Assembly: GCF_026262505.1 (NCBI RefSeq)
Contig: NC_067206.1
Coordinates: forward strand, 15,496,205-15,560,204
Direction of reading: 5' to 3'
Source of the DNA: Trichomonas vaginalis G3
Lineage: Eukaryota; Parabasalia; Trichomonadida; Trichomonadidae
DNA: 64,000 nt
The notes under the pieces were generated by a model. That model did not search any database. It was not told the origin of the DNA and worked only from the letters and a program-made list of their open reading frames with translations. The stretch's first letter is position 1, and every line of letters starts with the position of its first letter. Of the stretch, positions 54,055-62,378 are shown in pieces. The position numbers were made by a program, and so were the translations under genes.

Positions 54055-54222
54055 TTATTCAAACAAAGATCTCGGTTTTGGCAATACTTTTGGAAAATGA
54101 AGAGAGGTTTTTCCAACATTATCATTTTCATCGAAATTTGCACCATATGAAAGAAAAACTTCGATTATTTCTTTAGAATTTCTTTCTGATGCAAGATGAA
54201 GAGCAATTTTTCCATCAGACAT
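54055..54222 (-). pseudogene. Ankyrin-repeat fragment
   Basis: 55 codons from MSDGKIALHLASERNSKEII. One full ankyrin repeat is visible (GKIALHLASERN ... VFLSYGANFDENDN), plus the start of a second (VGKTSLHF). The sequence matches the ankyrin style abundant in trichomonads, but whole family members carry many repeats. No initiator or long N-terminus is present, so this is most likely the 3' scrap of a lost gene. Confidence 0.7.
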
Positions 54223-54670
54223 TTTACAACAAAAAAACAAAGATTTCGATTATGCTAAATTGTTGCATGCTAAGTTCGGTCAACAATAGAAATTGAGTGG
54301 AAATTAATCGTCGAGGAAGTACGATTATGTAAAGTAAAAAATGTTGTGGGATTTTTAATATTATATATTATTTTATAATAAAATTTTTTGAGTCATTTTA
54401 AGAAGCACATATAATTTTTTGAATTTAAAAATTAAAGTAGTGTCAAACGAATTTATCACTTAATTTAATACTCAGATTTCTTAAAATTAATGAAAAAAAG
54501 GTTTTCTGAGAACTTTTGAGAATGGTTTTCAAATTCCATTATTGAAAATATATAGGTATTGTATGAAATTCAAACTCTATATTTATTAAAATTCTAAATT
54601 TTTAATAAAATAACTTTTCAGAGGAATATGATTTTGAATGGTTGATTAATAAGTATAAAAATGTCTACGA
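54223..54670. other. Gene-free AT-rich stretch
   Basis: No frame, repeat or element end recognised between the ankyrin scrap and the hairpin cluster. Confidence 0.5.
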
Positions 54671-54677
54671 TTTTAAG

Positions 54678-54990
54678 GAGGGAATTGTTCCTTATGAGGT
54701 ATACATCATAACTATATACCTCATAAGGAACAATTCCCTCTTGATAGCTGGGAAACTTTCTCTGAATAACTTATCATTTGGAGAAAGTTTCCCAGCTATC
54801 TATTAGAAACTAAAGGCTGTGAGGCACTAATATATAATCAGTGCCTCATAGCCTTTAGTTTCTTATTAAAAACGAGAAAACTTGTTCGAAATGATAAACA
54901 ATTTCGAACAAGTTTTCTCGTTTTAAGGAGGGAATTGTTCCTTATGAGGTATACATCATAACTATATACCTCATAAGGAACAATTCCCTC
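54678..54990. repeat. Cluster of five back-to-back hairpins
   Basis: Hairpin A: 54678-54703 with 54715-54740 (GAGGGAATTGTTCCTTATGA...). B: 54743-54762 with 54781-54800 (GATAGCTGGGAAACTTTCTC). C: 54805-54828 with 54840-54863 (AGAAACTAAAGGCTGTGAGG..., one mismatch). D: 54869-54892 with 54901-54924 (AAAACGAGAAAACTTGTTCG...). A': 54928-54953 with 54965-54990, an exact repeat of A 250 bp on. Arms are 20-26 bp and loops 8-18 bases. Four unrelated stem sequences are packed with 2-5 bases between stems. No coding frame. Function unknown. Confidence 0.95.
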
Positions 54991-55419
54991 TTGATATCCT
55001 GGATATTTTTGAATATATTTTTTTAATTAAAGTTCTCAAAAGTATTATCAAAAGTGATTTTTTAAAAATATCTCCAATTAATTAACTAATTAAAAGTATT
55101 ATATTTTTAAAATTAAATAGTTTTTCAATTTTTTTGAAGGAATTGAGATACTTCCCACGACAATAAAATTGAGAGGTTTACATTATGACTGATCTTCGCA
55201 TGCAACAAAATGACTTTCTGTAATCTTTGTATATACATATTCCACCAATTTATATATATATAAAAATGGTGAATTTGATTTTTGACAAAAAATGTCATAG
55301 ATCAAAAATACAACACATTAATCATGTTAAAAAGTCTTTAGTGTTTCATTGCATCAATTTCTAGTTGTGTTTCAATAAACGGAAATCAAATTGAATCCAG
55401 TCGTAAGACGGCAAACCCA
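54991..55419. other. Gene-free AT-rich stretch
   Basis: Between the hairpin cluster and the TIR-bounded element; a TATATATATA run near 55,250 is the only notable feature. Confidence 0.5.
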
Positions 55420-55493
55420 AATTTTAGCTAAAAGTGACAGGGGAAAAAAACGTTTAGTATTAAAAAAAAAGACCGATGAGAGCTTCGTTCGAA

Positions 55494-55563
55494 ATATAGA
55501 GGGAACTGAGAATGCGCAACCATTCTCAGGGAATATTGGATGCTATTCCCGTTCCCTCTGTAT
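55494..55563. other. Perfect three-way-junction fold
   Basis: The outer stem 55494-55506 pairs with 55551-55563 (AGAGGGAAC / GTTCCCTCT plus extension with one G-U). Hairpin 1 is TGAGAATG (55507-55514) with CATTCTCA (55521-55528). Hairpin 2 is GGGAATA (55529-55535) with TATTCCC (55544-55550). The three helices abut with no unpaired base at the junction. DNA cruciform or RNA fold, on either strand. Confidence 0.85.
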
Positions 55564-55600
55564 GGAAAATTGAGGTTTTCAAAGGGAGTTAAAATAATAT

Positions 55601-55952
55601 CAAATTTATACTAATTTACTTCAAAATACAAAAGTATTTGACAGCTAAAATTAGTTACTTTAGCAAGCCTATCAATACCCTTTTACGATTATTGCTACTT
55701 TTTCGAAATAAAAGTAAAAACAAATTTATACTAATTTACTTCAAAATACAAAAGTATTTGACAGCTAAAATTAGTTACTTTAGCAAGCCTATCAATACCC
55801 TTTTACGATTATTGTTACTTTTTCGAAATAAAAGTAAAAACAAATTTATACTAATTTACTTCAAAATACAAAAGTATTTGACAGCTAAAATTAGTTACTT
55901 TAGCAAGCCTATCAATACCCTTTTACGATTATTGCTACTTTTTCGAAATAAA
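55601..55952. repeat. 120-bp tandem repeat, 3 copies
   Basis: CAAATTTATACTAATTTACT recurs at 55601, 55721 and 55841. Copies are almost identical. As 120 is divisible by 3, one frame stays open for 128 codons, but it starts without ATG and the composition is not protein-like. Confidence 0.95.
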
Positions 55953-56052
55953 ATAAATTTATTATCAAAAACCTTTTTTTTCTTAGTAAAAATAAACGAA
56001 ATTTTTTACCTTATGAACTTTTGATGGAAATATGCAAATTTAAAATAATAAA

Positions 56053-56183
56053 GAAAGCCGCGAGCGAAGCGATCGGCTTAGTTCGAAGATTTTGATTCAA
56101 ATCTTTGCTGATCTGTAATTCGCGGAAGCCGCGAGCGAATCGAGCGGCTTAGGTCTAAGATTTTGATTCAAATCTTTGCTTAT
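56053..56183. repeat. Duplicated GC-richer hairpin module, 72 bp apart
   Basis: GAAAGCCGCGAGCGAAGCGA then TCGGCTTAG (56053) recurs as GAAGCCGCGAGCGAATCGAG then CGGCTTAG (56125). Each has an AGCCG...CGGCT stem followed by AAGATTT-TGATTC-AAATCTT. The GC content stands out sharply from the flanks. Confidence 0.85.
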
Positions 56184-56543
56184 ATTCCTTAAATTCTTTA
56201 TGAAACTCGCAACAGTTCCATAAAAAATTTTAAATTCTAAACTGTCGAAATTACCGATCGGTAATCACACCCTTCACGGGTGTGTCACTTTTAGCTAAAA
56301 TTACCCCTACTCAATATTTATTGTATTTCAGGAAAAAAGGTTCTTTCTTTCAAATTTTAGTGATCGAAATTTTTTTTGATGCAAAAGAAATTTTTGTATT
56401 TTTAAGAGAGTTATTTAATAATAGCATTTATTAATTTATTTAAGAGAAATGATCGTTACTTTTCACGAAATTTTTGTAAGGAGAACAAAAAAAATTGAAT
56501 TGAATACAAAATAATCGTTAATTTTAGAATACATAAATTTTCA

Positions 56544-57578
56544 ATGTTCTCTATTTTCCTCTGTCTCTCAGTAAGTGATTACGTCGAGCTTGACCAAAAT
56601 GATTCTGTGTTAACTGATCTTGGTTGTACAAGTTTCGTTTCACTTCTAAATACTGCGTATTACTATCATGAAGGATCAGCTTCAGAAAATTTATGTATTC
56701 AAGTTCGTGGCGGTGCAGTTTTCAAAGGAGAAGAACTTCAAATCACTTACTATGATGAAACTAATGGTATTTCAAATACTGACAGTGGCTTTGCAGTTTT
56801 CTTCGGACCTACAGCTAAAAACATAATCAAGGTATCTCCAGTGAACCCGCAAGGTATCGGAATTTATACAATTTACTTCACATTAAAAAAAGGAATTCTT
56901 ACTTATCTTTCAAATAGCAAATCAATCAATGTCAACATCCTTTCAAAGTCCGATGGTGCATATTTTTATCATTTTTCCAACAATCGTACTGCAGATGTAT
57001 CCATTTCTTTAAGTAATTGGGTTGTTGCAACTTTTAACACTTATGAAGTTGAAGACGGCTTCCATACTACCGCATCATACTATAGTACGTTCATTACTGC
57101 AGTATGTATTGTATCCGGCATCGGAAAATTCGCGAAAGTTAGAATAGATACTAATTCTGAAGATTGGGTGAACCCATTTGATGGATATTTCATTACTGAT
57201 CTTCCACAAAGAATTACTGAATCGCAATTGAAGCAATTTGGAATAAGTTATTGGTTATATATTATTATATTTGTTTGTTGTGTCATTATTATTGCTTCTT
57301 TACTCACTATTATCATTTTATGCTGCAGAAAGAGGAAAGTGGCAGCTGAAAACGAGGAAGAAGAAGATCGAAGAGACATACAGCCAAATAGTGGCCTTAT
57401 GTACCTTCCAGATAGAATTACTGCAGCGTTTCAGCCTGGATTTCCTGACCAGGACGTTGTTGTCCCGGATGAAACGAAAAATGAACAATATATTCAATAT
57501 CCTGAACCAATTCCTTCTCCAAACGTGGAGCCAAAGAATTTCGATGATGCACAGCCTTGTGTCAACCCTTATCAATAG
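56544..57578 (+). CDS. Type I single-pass membrane protein, unknown
   Basis: 344 residues. A short hydrophobic start (MFSIFLCLSVS) may act as a signal peptide. The ectodomain of about 220 residues is beta-rich, with a few cysteines and possible N-glycosylation sites (NNRT). The membrane segment at about 236-262 (YIIIFVCCVIIIASLLTIII) is followed by CCRKRK as stop-transfer and a cytosolic tail of about 80 residues, first acidic (ENEEEEDRR) then Pro-rich, ending CVNPYQ. This layout is common among trichomonad surface proteins; no family recognised. TTTTCAATG makes an initiator overlapping the ATG. It lies 240 bp beyond the right TIR of the 883-bp element, whose TCACTTTT points toward it. Confidence 0.8.
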   Translation: MFSIFLCLSVSDYVELDQNDSVLTDLGCTSFVSLLNTAYYYHEGSASENLCIQVRGGAVFKGEELQITYYDETNGISNTDSGFAVFFGPTAKNIIKVSPVNPQGIGIYTIYFTLKKGILTYLSNSKSINVNILSKSDGAYFYHFSNNRTADVSISLSNWVVATFNTYEVEDGFHTTASYYSTFITAVCIVSGIGKFAKVRIDTNSEDWVNPFDGYFITDLPQRITESQLKQFGISYWLYIIIFVCCVIIIASLLTIIILCCRKRKVAAENEEEEDRRDIQPNSGLMYLPDRITAAFQPGFPDQDVVVPDETKNEQYIQYPEPIPSPNVEPKNFDDAQPCVNPYQ

Positions 57579-57841
57579 AGTATTATATGTTTTTTATATA
57601 AATTATTTGTTTGTATTTTATTTCTATCAAAAATAACTTTCTTTTTTGAATTAGAATGTCCTGGACATTTATGAAATGAGTTTTGAGAAAAAAAATTAAA
57701 AAAAATAATTTCAAGACATTTTTTAAATATAAATACAAAAAGGATGATGTACAAATTAATGTGAATGTAATTCATCCAATACAAATATAGATTAAAACAT
57801 TTGAATAAAATTTTTGTAAAAAACAGCAAAAATATGTAATC

Positions 57842-58402
57842 TTATTCTTCAGAATCGCTATATTCGTAATCACTAGCAGGGCACCAGTAAATTCTAGGTT
57901 CGCATGAGGTTTTATTGAACGTTTTTTGTACAGTGTTCGAAACTTGGAAACTTTCTGCTATAAGATCGTTGTGTTTAGCAAATCTGTCGATTTCGTTTTC
58001 TGAAATAAATTCTGCTTCTTGATAATTCAAATTTTCGCATAAATCCAAAAATCGTTGAGCATTTTCTGGGGTTCTATACATAGCATAGCATTTAAGCTCC
58101 TTTGGTATAAATAGCATAGCTCTAAGTGGTCCAATAGCTTCAAGTCTACTACGAATTTCTAAAATATTTGGAGATTCGGGAACTTTAAATGAAATTGATG
58201 AAGTTGGAACTACAGGTTTTTCTGATTCAGGTGTTTCAATACTTCTCCAGAATTGATAAACTCGATCTACAAGTTCATGCTTTTTTCCGGCAGAAGGAAG
58301 GCCAACAGAAGTCAAAACGCTCTGTAATTCGCTAACATTATATTTTCTGAGTTGATCTTTGGTAAGATTATCACTCGCAAGCATATATTGTGCCTGGCTC
58401 AT
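57842..58402 (-). CDS. SAP-domain protein
   Basis: 186 residues from MSQAQYML; an upstream in-frame ATG at 58480 would add 26 residues. Residues about 14-50 form a SAP motif (LTKDQLRKYNVSELQSVLTS, then GLPSAGKKHELVDRVYQFW), the helix-turn-helix used by nuclear proteins such as SAF-A, PIAS and THO1 to bind DNA or RNA. The rest is not recognised; it has a segment LRAMLFIPKELKCYAMYR and an acidic C-terminus (DYEYSDSEE). A role in chromatin or mRNA metabolism is likely from the domain alone. It converges on the membrane-protein gene, with 263 bp between the stops. Confidence 0.8.
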   Translation of the reverse strand: MSQAQYMLASDNLTKDQLRKYNVSELQSVLTSVGLPSAGKKHELVDRVYQFWRSIETPESEKPVVPTSSISFKVPESPNILEIRSRLEAIGPLRAMLFIPKELKCYAMYRTPENAQRFLDLCENLNYQEAEFISENEIDRFAKHNDLIAESFQVSNTVQKTFNKTSCEPRIYWCPASDYEYSDSEE

Positions 58403-58566
58403 TCTTTTTCTATTTTTCTGTTCTAAATAATTTACAAAATTGTCGACGATTATTTTTAGTTCAAACCACATGAAAATCATATCATCATATCATGTGTATG
58501 TTAAACATGATTACTTTTTGACAGTATACTAAAAATCTCTGACATCTCAAACTTATCTTCTCAAGA

Positions 58567-58727
58567 TGGGGACGCTGTTATCCCCAATGGGGACAAAACG
58601 ACATGCTTATACCCAGAATATATGATTAGTTTATACATGGCACGATTGAGGTAAAATATTTCTGCAACCAAGATCTCCACTGGAGGAGCTGACTATTAAA
58701 CATTTTAGGCCTAGCATGCCATGTATA
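58567..58727. other. GC-richer structured stretch, ncRNA candidate
   Basis: Stem TGGGGA / TCCCCA (58567-58585), a second GGGGAC copy, then an 11-bp perfect closing stem TATACATGGCA (58632-58642) with TGCCATGTATA (58717-58727) that encloses the hairpin CTCC-ACT-GGAG (58675-58685). It is much GC-richer than both flanks and no frame crosses it. No known snRNA, tRNA or SRP signature was found. Confidence 0.4.
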
Positions 58728-60543
58728 GATTGTTTGCATTTATATTGTTATATAAATGAATCGCTCATAAAAATATAAAATTAAAATTGGGGTCCAGAAA
58801 AGTATAACTTAAGCGGAATTGTCTCACTGTTGTGGACAAAATCTCACAGAAGATAGTTAAATTAGAAAATTCAGAAAATATCAACAAATCTCAAAAATTG
58901 ATACTTTTATAGAATAGATCAATCAAATATTGGTATTAGTAAGATAAGTTTAAAACAGACATTTGTTATTTTGATTTTTTGACTCAAATATGAATTTGAT
59001 ATTTCCATATTTTACATATTTTATCAAATGTTGAAGTGATGAATATAAATTAATTCATATGTTGATATTTTCTTCATAATCCCTGTATCACGAAGAGTTG
59101 TGCATCCAAAATTTCAATCAACTAAAAAGTGCCAAGAAGTGCCACCACTCTCAATTTTGAGTTTTATGGACAAAAAATATGGGAAAATAAATTCTTAGTA
59201 TATCATAGATTCTAAATGTGTGTTCAAATTTGATTTTTAATTTTACGTAAACTATTCAAAAAGGAACTTTAATAATCTGACATTCTCACTTTTCGAGAAT
59301 CTACATGTAATAACAAATATAATTTTCGTAAAAAGAAGCAAAAATAATTGAAAGGAAATAGCTAATTTTTGCCATTTCTTCAGAAATTTGGGCATATGAG
59401 TTAATGGAAGTTTCGTACGGAGACAATACTAAATTATTGATTAAAAAGAAGGGGAATGCGTGCAAACGCTAACACATGAAACCTCGTGAGAGGAAAACTT
59501 CAAATCGCAAAAAAAAAATCAAAATTTATTCTTTATATCATCAGAACGCAATGTTCCAATTAATAAGTTGCCATTCACTATTCGAAATAGACCGATTTCA
59601 TTATAAATTCTTACGCTTCCCTTAATAAAGATATTCCGAATAGTCAACAATCGCTCATTGTTGATGAGTCACATATTAACCCTTCATCAACAAGCTATTA
59701 CATTATAAATGCTTTAATAGATTTCTTAATAAATTCTCATTCTAAACATGATGAATTTTATAAATGATAATATATTTGCATTAATACTGTATGTCATAAT
59801 TCTTTTATTAAAAATGGCTTAAATGATGAATTAAAATTCATAATTAATTATCTTTTATATATTGGATTTAATAAATAAACCAAGGTATGCATGCAAAATC
59901 AAGCATAATTGTATGTAAAATTTATGAAATTCTTTAAATACTTAAATTCGTTATTGATTTTTTAAAAAACTGAACAGCTATCCATGAGTAACATGGTATC
60001 TGTGTATGCCATATTACTTATATATACTATAATATTGGCACTATCTAGATTTCTTTACTTAGACCGAGTTAAAATTTCAATGGATTCTATGTATTTAAAG
60101 TATTTAATGCGTAATTTATTATATAAGCAACTACTGAATGCTTTTTCTTTTGCTTTTTTCACTATTTTGCATTTAACATGTGAATTTCATATCTAAATCT
60201 GGTGAAGCTGAGGGTAGTACAAGTCTGAGTTAGGTATTTACTATCACCTACTAGATTCATGTTTAACAGTTAAGTACCAAGCCATTTACTTCAATATACA
60301 GAGTGGAGGCACTTCTAAGTGCCAAAAATATCAATCTTATTAATTGAGCACAGAAAAGTCGTAACCAAAAAATTCTTTTGATAATATGTATTGCTTCGAG
60401 AATCTGGGTTCTATGATCGGGAATACTCTTGTCATTTTTAGACAAACCGTCAATAAATTCGCATAAAAATATTTACATATTTGTATCAAATTAATGAAAA
60501 AGATTTCGGAATTTTTCATTGTCTGGCAAAGGTGACATTCAAT
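58728..60543. other. Gene-poor intergenic region
   Basis: About 1.8 kb, AT-rich. The frame at 59984-60196 has a hydrophobic but irregular composition and no initiator. Nothing else supported. Confidence 0.5.
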
Positions 60544-61822
60544 ATGGAAAATAATGATATTTTAACGATAATCCTGACACAATTTTCCATGTTGACGTTT
60601 ATTATCTCATTTATAAACCCTTATAATTTTGTTTGGCTCTATTTAAACAGTTTTTCACCAAATTATCAAAATACAATTACACGAACAGATTGGTTTTTCA
60701 ATTTAGGATATTCAAAAATCAATTATTCGGTTACAAGAATCGATCCATCGCGATATCATAAAGGAAGATTAATCAAAGATGAAAATAATCTTCCAAGTTC
60801 ATTTGTTCACAATATTTTTTTTCTCAAATCAATTGTATACATTGTTCGAGATGCATATTTATCTCCGCAACCAGCTATAAGAGATACCAGAATTAGAACT
60901 TTTTGTGAGGAAGATCCAAAACAACTGACACAAAAAACTACAGTCGGAACTTATGATGTCGGTGTATATTACACCCAAATTATATATCAATGGGGTCATT
61001 TAATCCATGATTTCTTTTGTGCGATGATGCACGTACCGCAGGAAGTGTATGACAAAGAATTTTACATTTGTACAAGTCCATCTGGTTATAACCTGATCAC
61101 AGATTATCTCGAATACTTCAAAATGGATAAAAATGTCCATGTTTTAGATATTGATTTGAATACTCAACAAATTTTTGTCAAAAAGCTATATATTTTGTCA
61201 ACATTACACTTTGCGCATGAGTATACTGTTGGAGGAATTATTAAACTCAGAGAATTAGTATTCAAAGTATTTAATTTGAAAGATGTGAAGCCATATAAGT
61301 ATAGTATTATAAACAGACCAGGTATGTCAAGAAAAATTCATAATATTAATGAGCTTTTGGCTGCTCTTTCCAAAGAATGTCCTCCGAAATCCGAAAAGTG
61401 GCAAATAGAAGATTGGGACTTCAAAGATATCAATAAAACCGTTAAAACGTGGTCCACGTTAAAAGTTGTTTGTCATCCAAGTGGATCTGGATATTATAAT
61501 TGCATCTTCATGCAGGAGAATACAGGATACCTCTCTATGATGTCCAAACAAAAAGATTACCCAAAATTTTCACTTAGCGGCGATTTCAAACATGTATATT
61601 GTTGGAATTACTCATTTTAACATGCAACATTACTTTATCGATCCAATTCCATGCGATATTCCAAGAATGGTAGCTGGCTGTAAAGTGTTGTTTGAACTTA
61701 TGGAAAAAGGAACTTGTAGTGATTCACATTTCCAAATTCCGATTGATATCGAGCAAGCAAAAAATACTCCTGATATTGAGTTTTTTGAGCTTACTAAAAT
61801 ATTTAGAAGAACTGTTTTATAA
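60544..61822 (+). pseudogene. GT61-type glycosyltransferase, one frameshift
   Basis: About 425 codons in two frames. The N-terminal segment (residues about 6-30, ILTIILTQFSMLTFIISFI) is a type II membrane anchor, so a Golgi enzyme. The family (DUF563 / GT61, which includes xylosyl- and EOGT-type transferases) is suggested by YTQIIYQWGHLIHDFF, INRPGMSRKIHNINELLAAL, WDFKDI and a divergent CHPSGSGYYNCIFM in place of the HGAGLTN motif. The first frame ends at 61620 with YCWNYSF. The second, overlapping from 61592, continues with GITHFNMQHYFIDPI and ends ILxxTVL-like at 61822. The one-base slip lies in between, so this copy is recently inactivated or carries a base-call error. Start at 60544, just after ATTCAAT; an upstream extension lacks ATG. 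Confidence 0.78.
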
Positions 61823-62347
61823 TTAATTATATTTTGTTTATTTTGTAAACATGTTAATTTTGTTTGTTCTTGTTTAAATCAAACGGCTTTTTATTCAGAC
61901 TTTTCTGTTCTTTTCTACTTCAAATAGCGAAAAAGCTGAAATTTGCATCAATTCCAACATTTATTCATTATTACCGATATTTTTATGGTATGTAAACTGT
62001 CATACTTCTCCATACTAAATCAATAACTGATCACTTCATAGTATTTAAGCAAATTAATTGAATATTTTTAATAATACTATGTTTCAATTGATCAAACTCA
62101 GTATGTTATATATCATATGATGCTAACAACTATGCACTTATTTTATCTGAAAAATATCAATAACATAAAGATTTTCAATAAGATTTTTTAAAAAATCGTC
62201 GTTTTTCATTAAAAAAAATTTAAACTACGAAATATTGTATATTTAATACTTGTTATTTAAATTACATTTCGTTTTCCAATTCAATGATCTCAAATTTTTG
62301 AAATAAATTGAATGCGTTCATATGGTTTAACGATTCTTTTGAATTTT
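61823..62347. other. Intergenic, no gene seen
   Basis: AT-rich, 525 bp, between the glycosyltransferase and the PQ-loop gene. Confidence 0.5.
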
Positions 62348-62357
62348 GTCACATTTC
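62348..62357 (+). promoter_or_regulatory. Initiator of the PQ-loop gene
   Basis: GTCACATTTCC contains TCA+1CATTT, fitting the trichomonad initiator. It gives a leader of about 29 nt to the ATG at 62379. Confidence 0.6.
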
Positions 62358-62378
62358 CTAGACCAGAAATACAACAAA

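Larger units (their letters stand above)
55420..56302. mobile_element. TIR-bounded, structure-rich non-coding element (883 bp)
   Basis: A perfect 19-bp inverted repeat, AATTTTAGCTAAAAGTGAC, closes both ends (55420-55438, 56284-56302). Inside, in order: a hammerhead-core-like string (55472-55494), a perfect three-way junction (55494-55563), a 120-bp repeat in three copies, two 72-bp-spaced GC-richer hairpin modules, the palindrome TTACCGATCGGTAA (56251-56264) and the hairpin CACACCC-TTCAC-GGGTGTG (56266-56284). No gene and no sure target duplication. It may be a MITE or a cargo-bearing non-autonomous transposon; the combination is not one I recognise. Confidence 0.75.

Noticed and set aside
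54678-54990. CRISPR or bacterial attenuator/terminator cluster
   Set aside because: There is no constant repeat with variable spacers and no adjoining bacterial-type gene; the organism is a eukaryote. Kept as an unexplained hairpin cluster.
55638-56024. 128-codon frame across the 120-bp triplicate
   Set aside because: Starts with TTG, has biased Leu/Lys/Ile composition expected from AT-rich DNA, and lacks an initiator.
58567-58727. tRNA, U-snRNA or SRP RNA
   Set aside because: No A/B box, Sm site, SRP domain IV or U6 ACAGAGA signature could be found; kept only as a structured candidate.
59984-60196. 70-codon hydrophobic frame
   Set aside because: It has possible membrane-like segments, but AT-rich codons give these by chance; no support from promoter or context.
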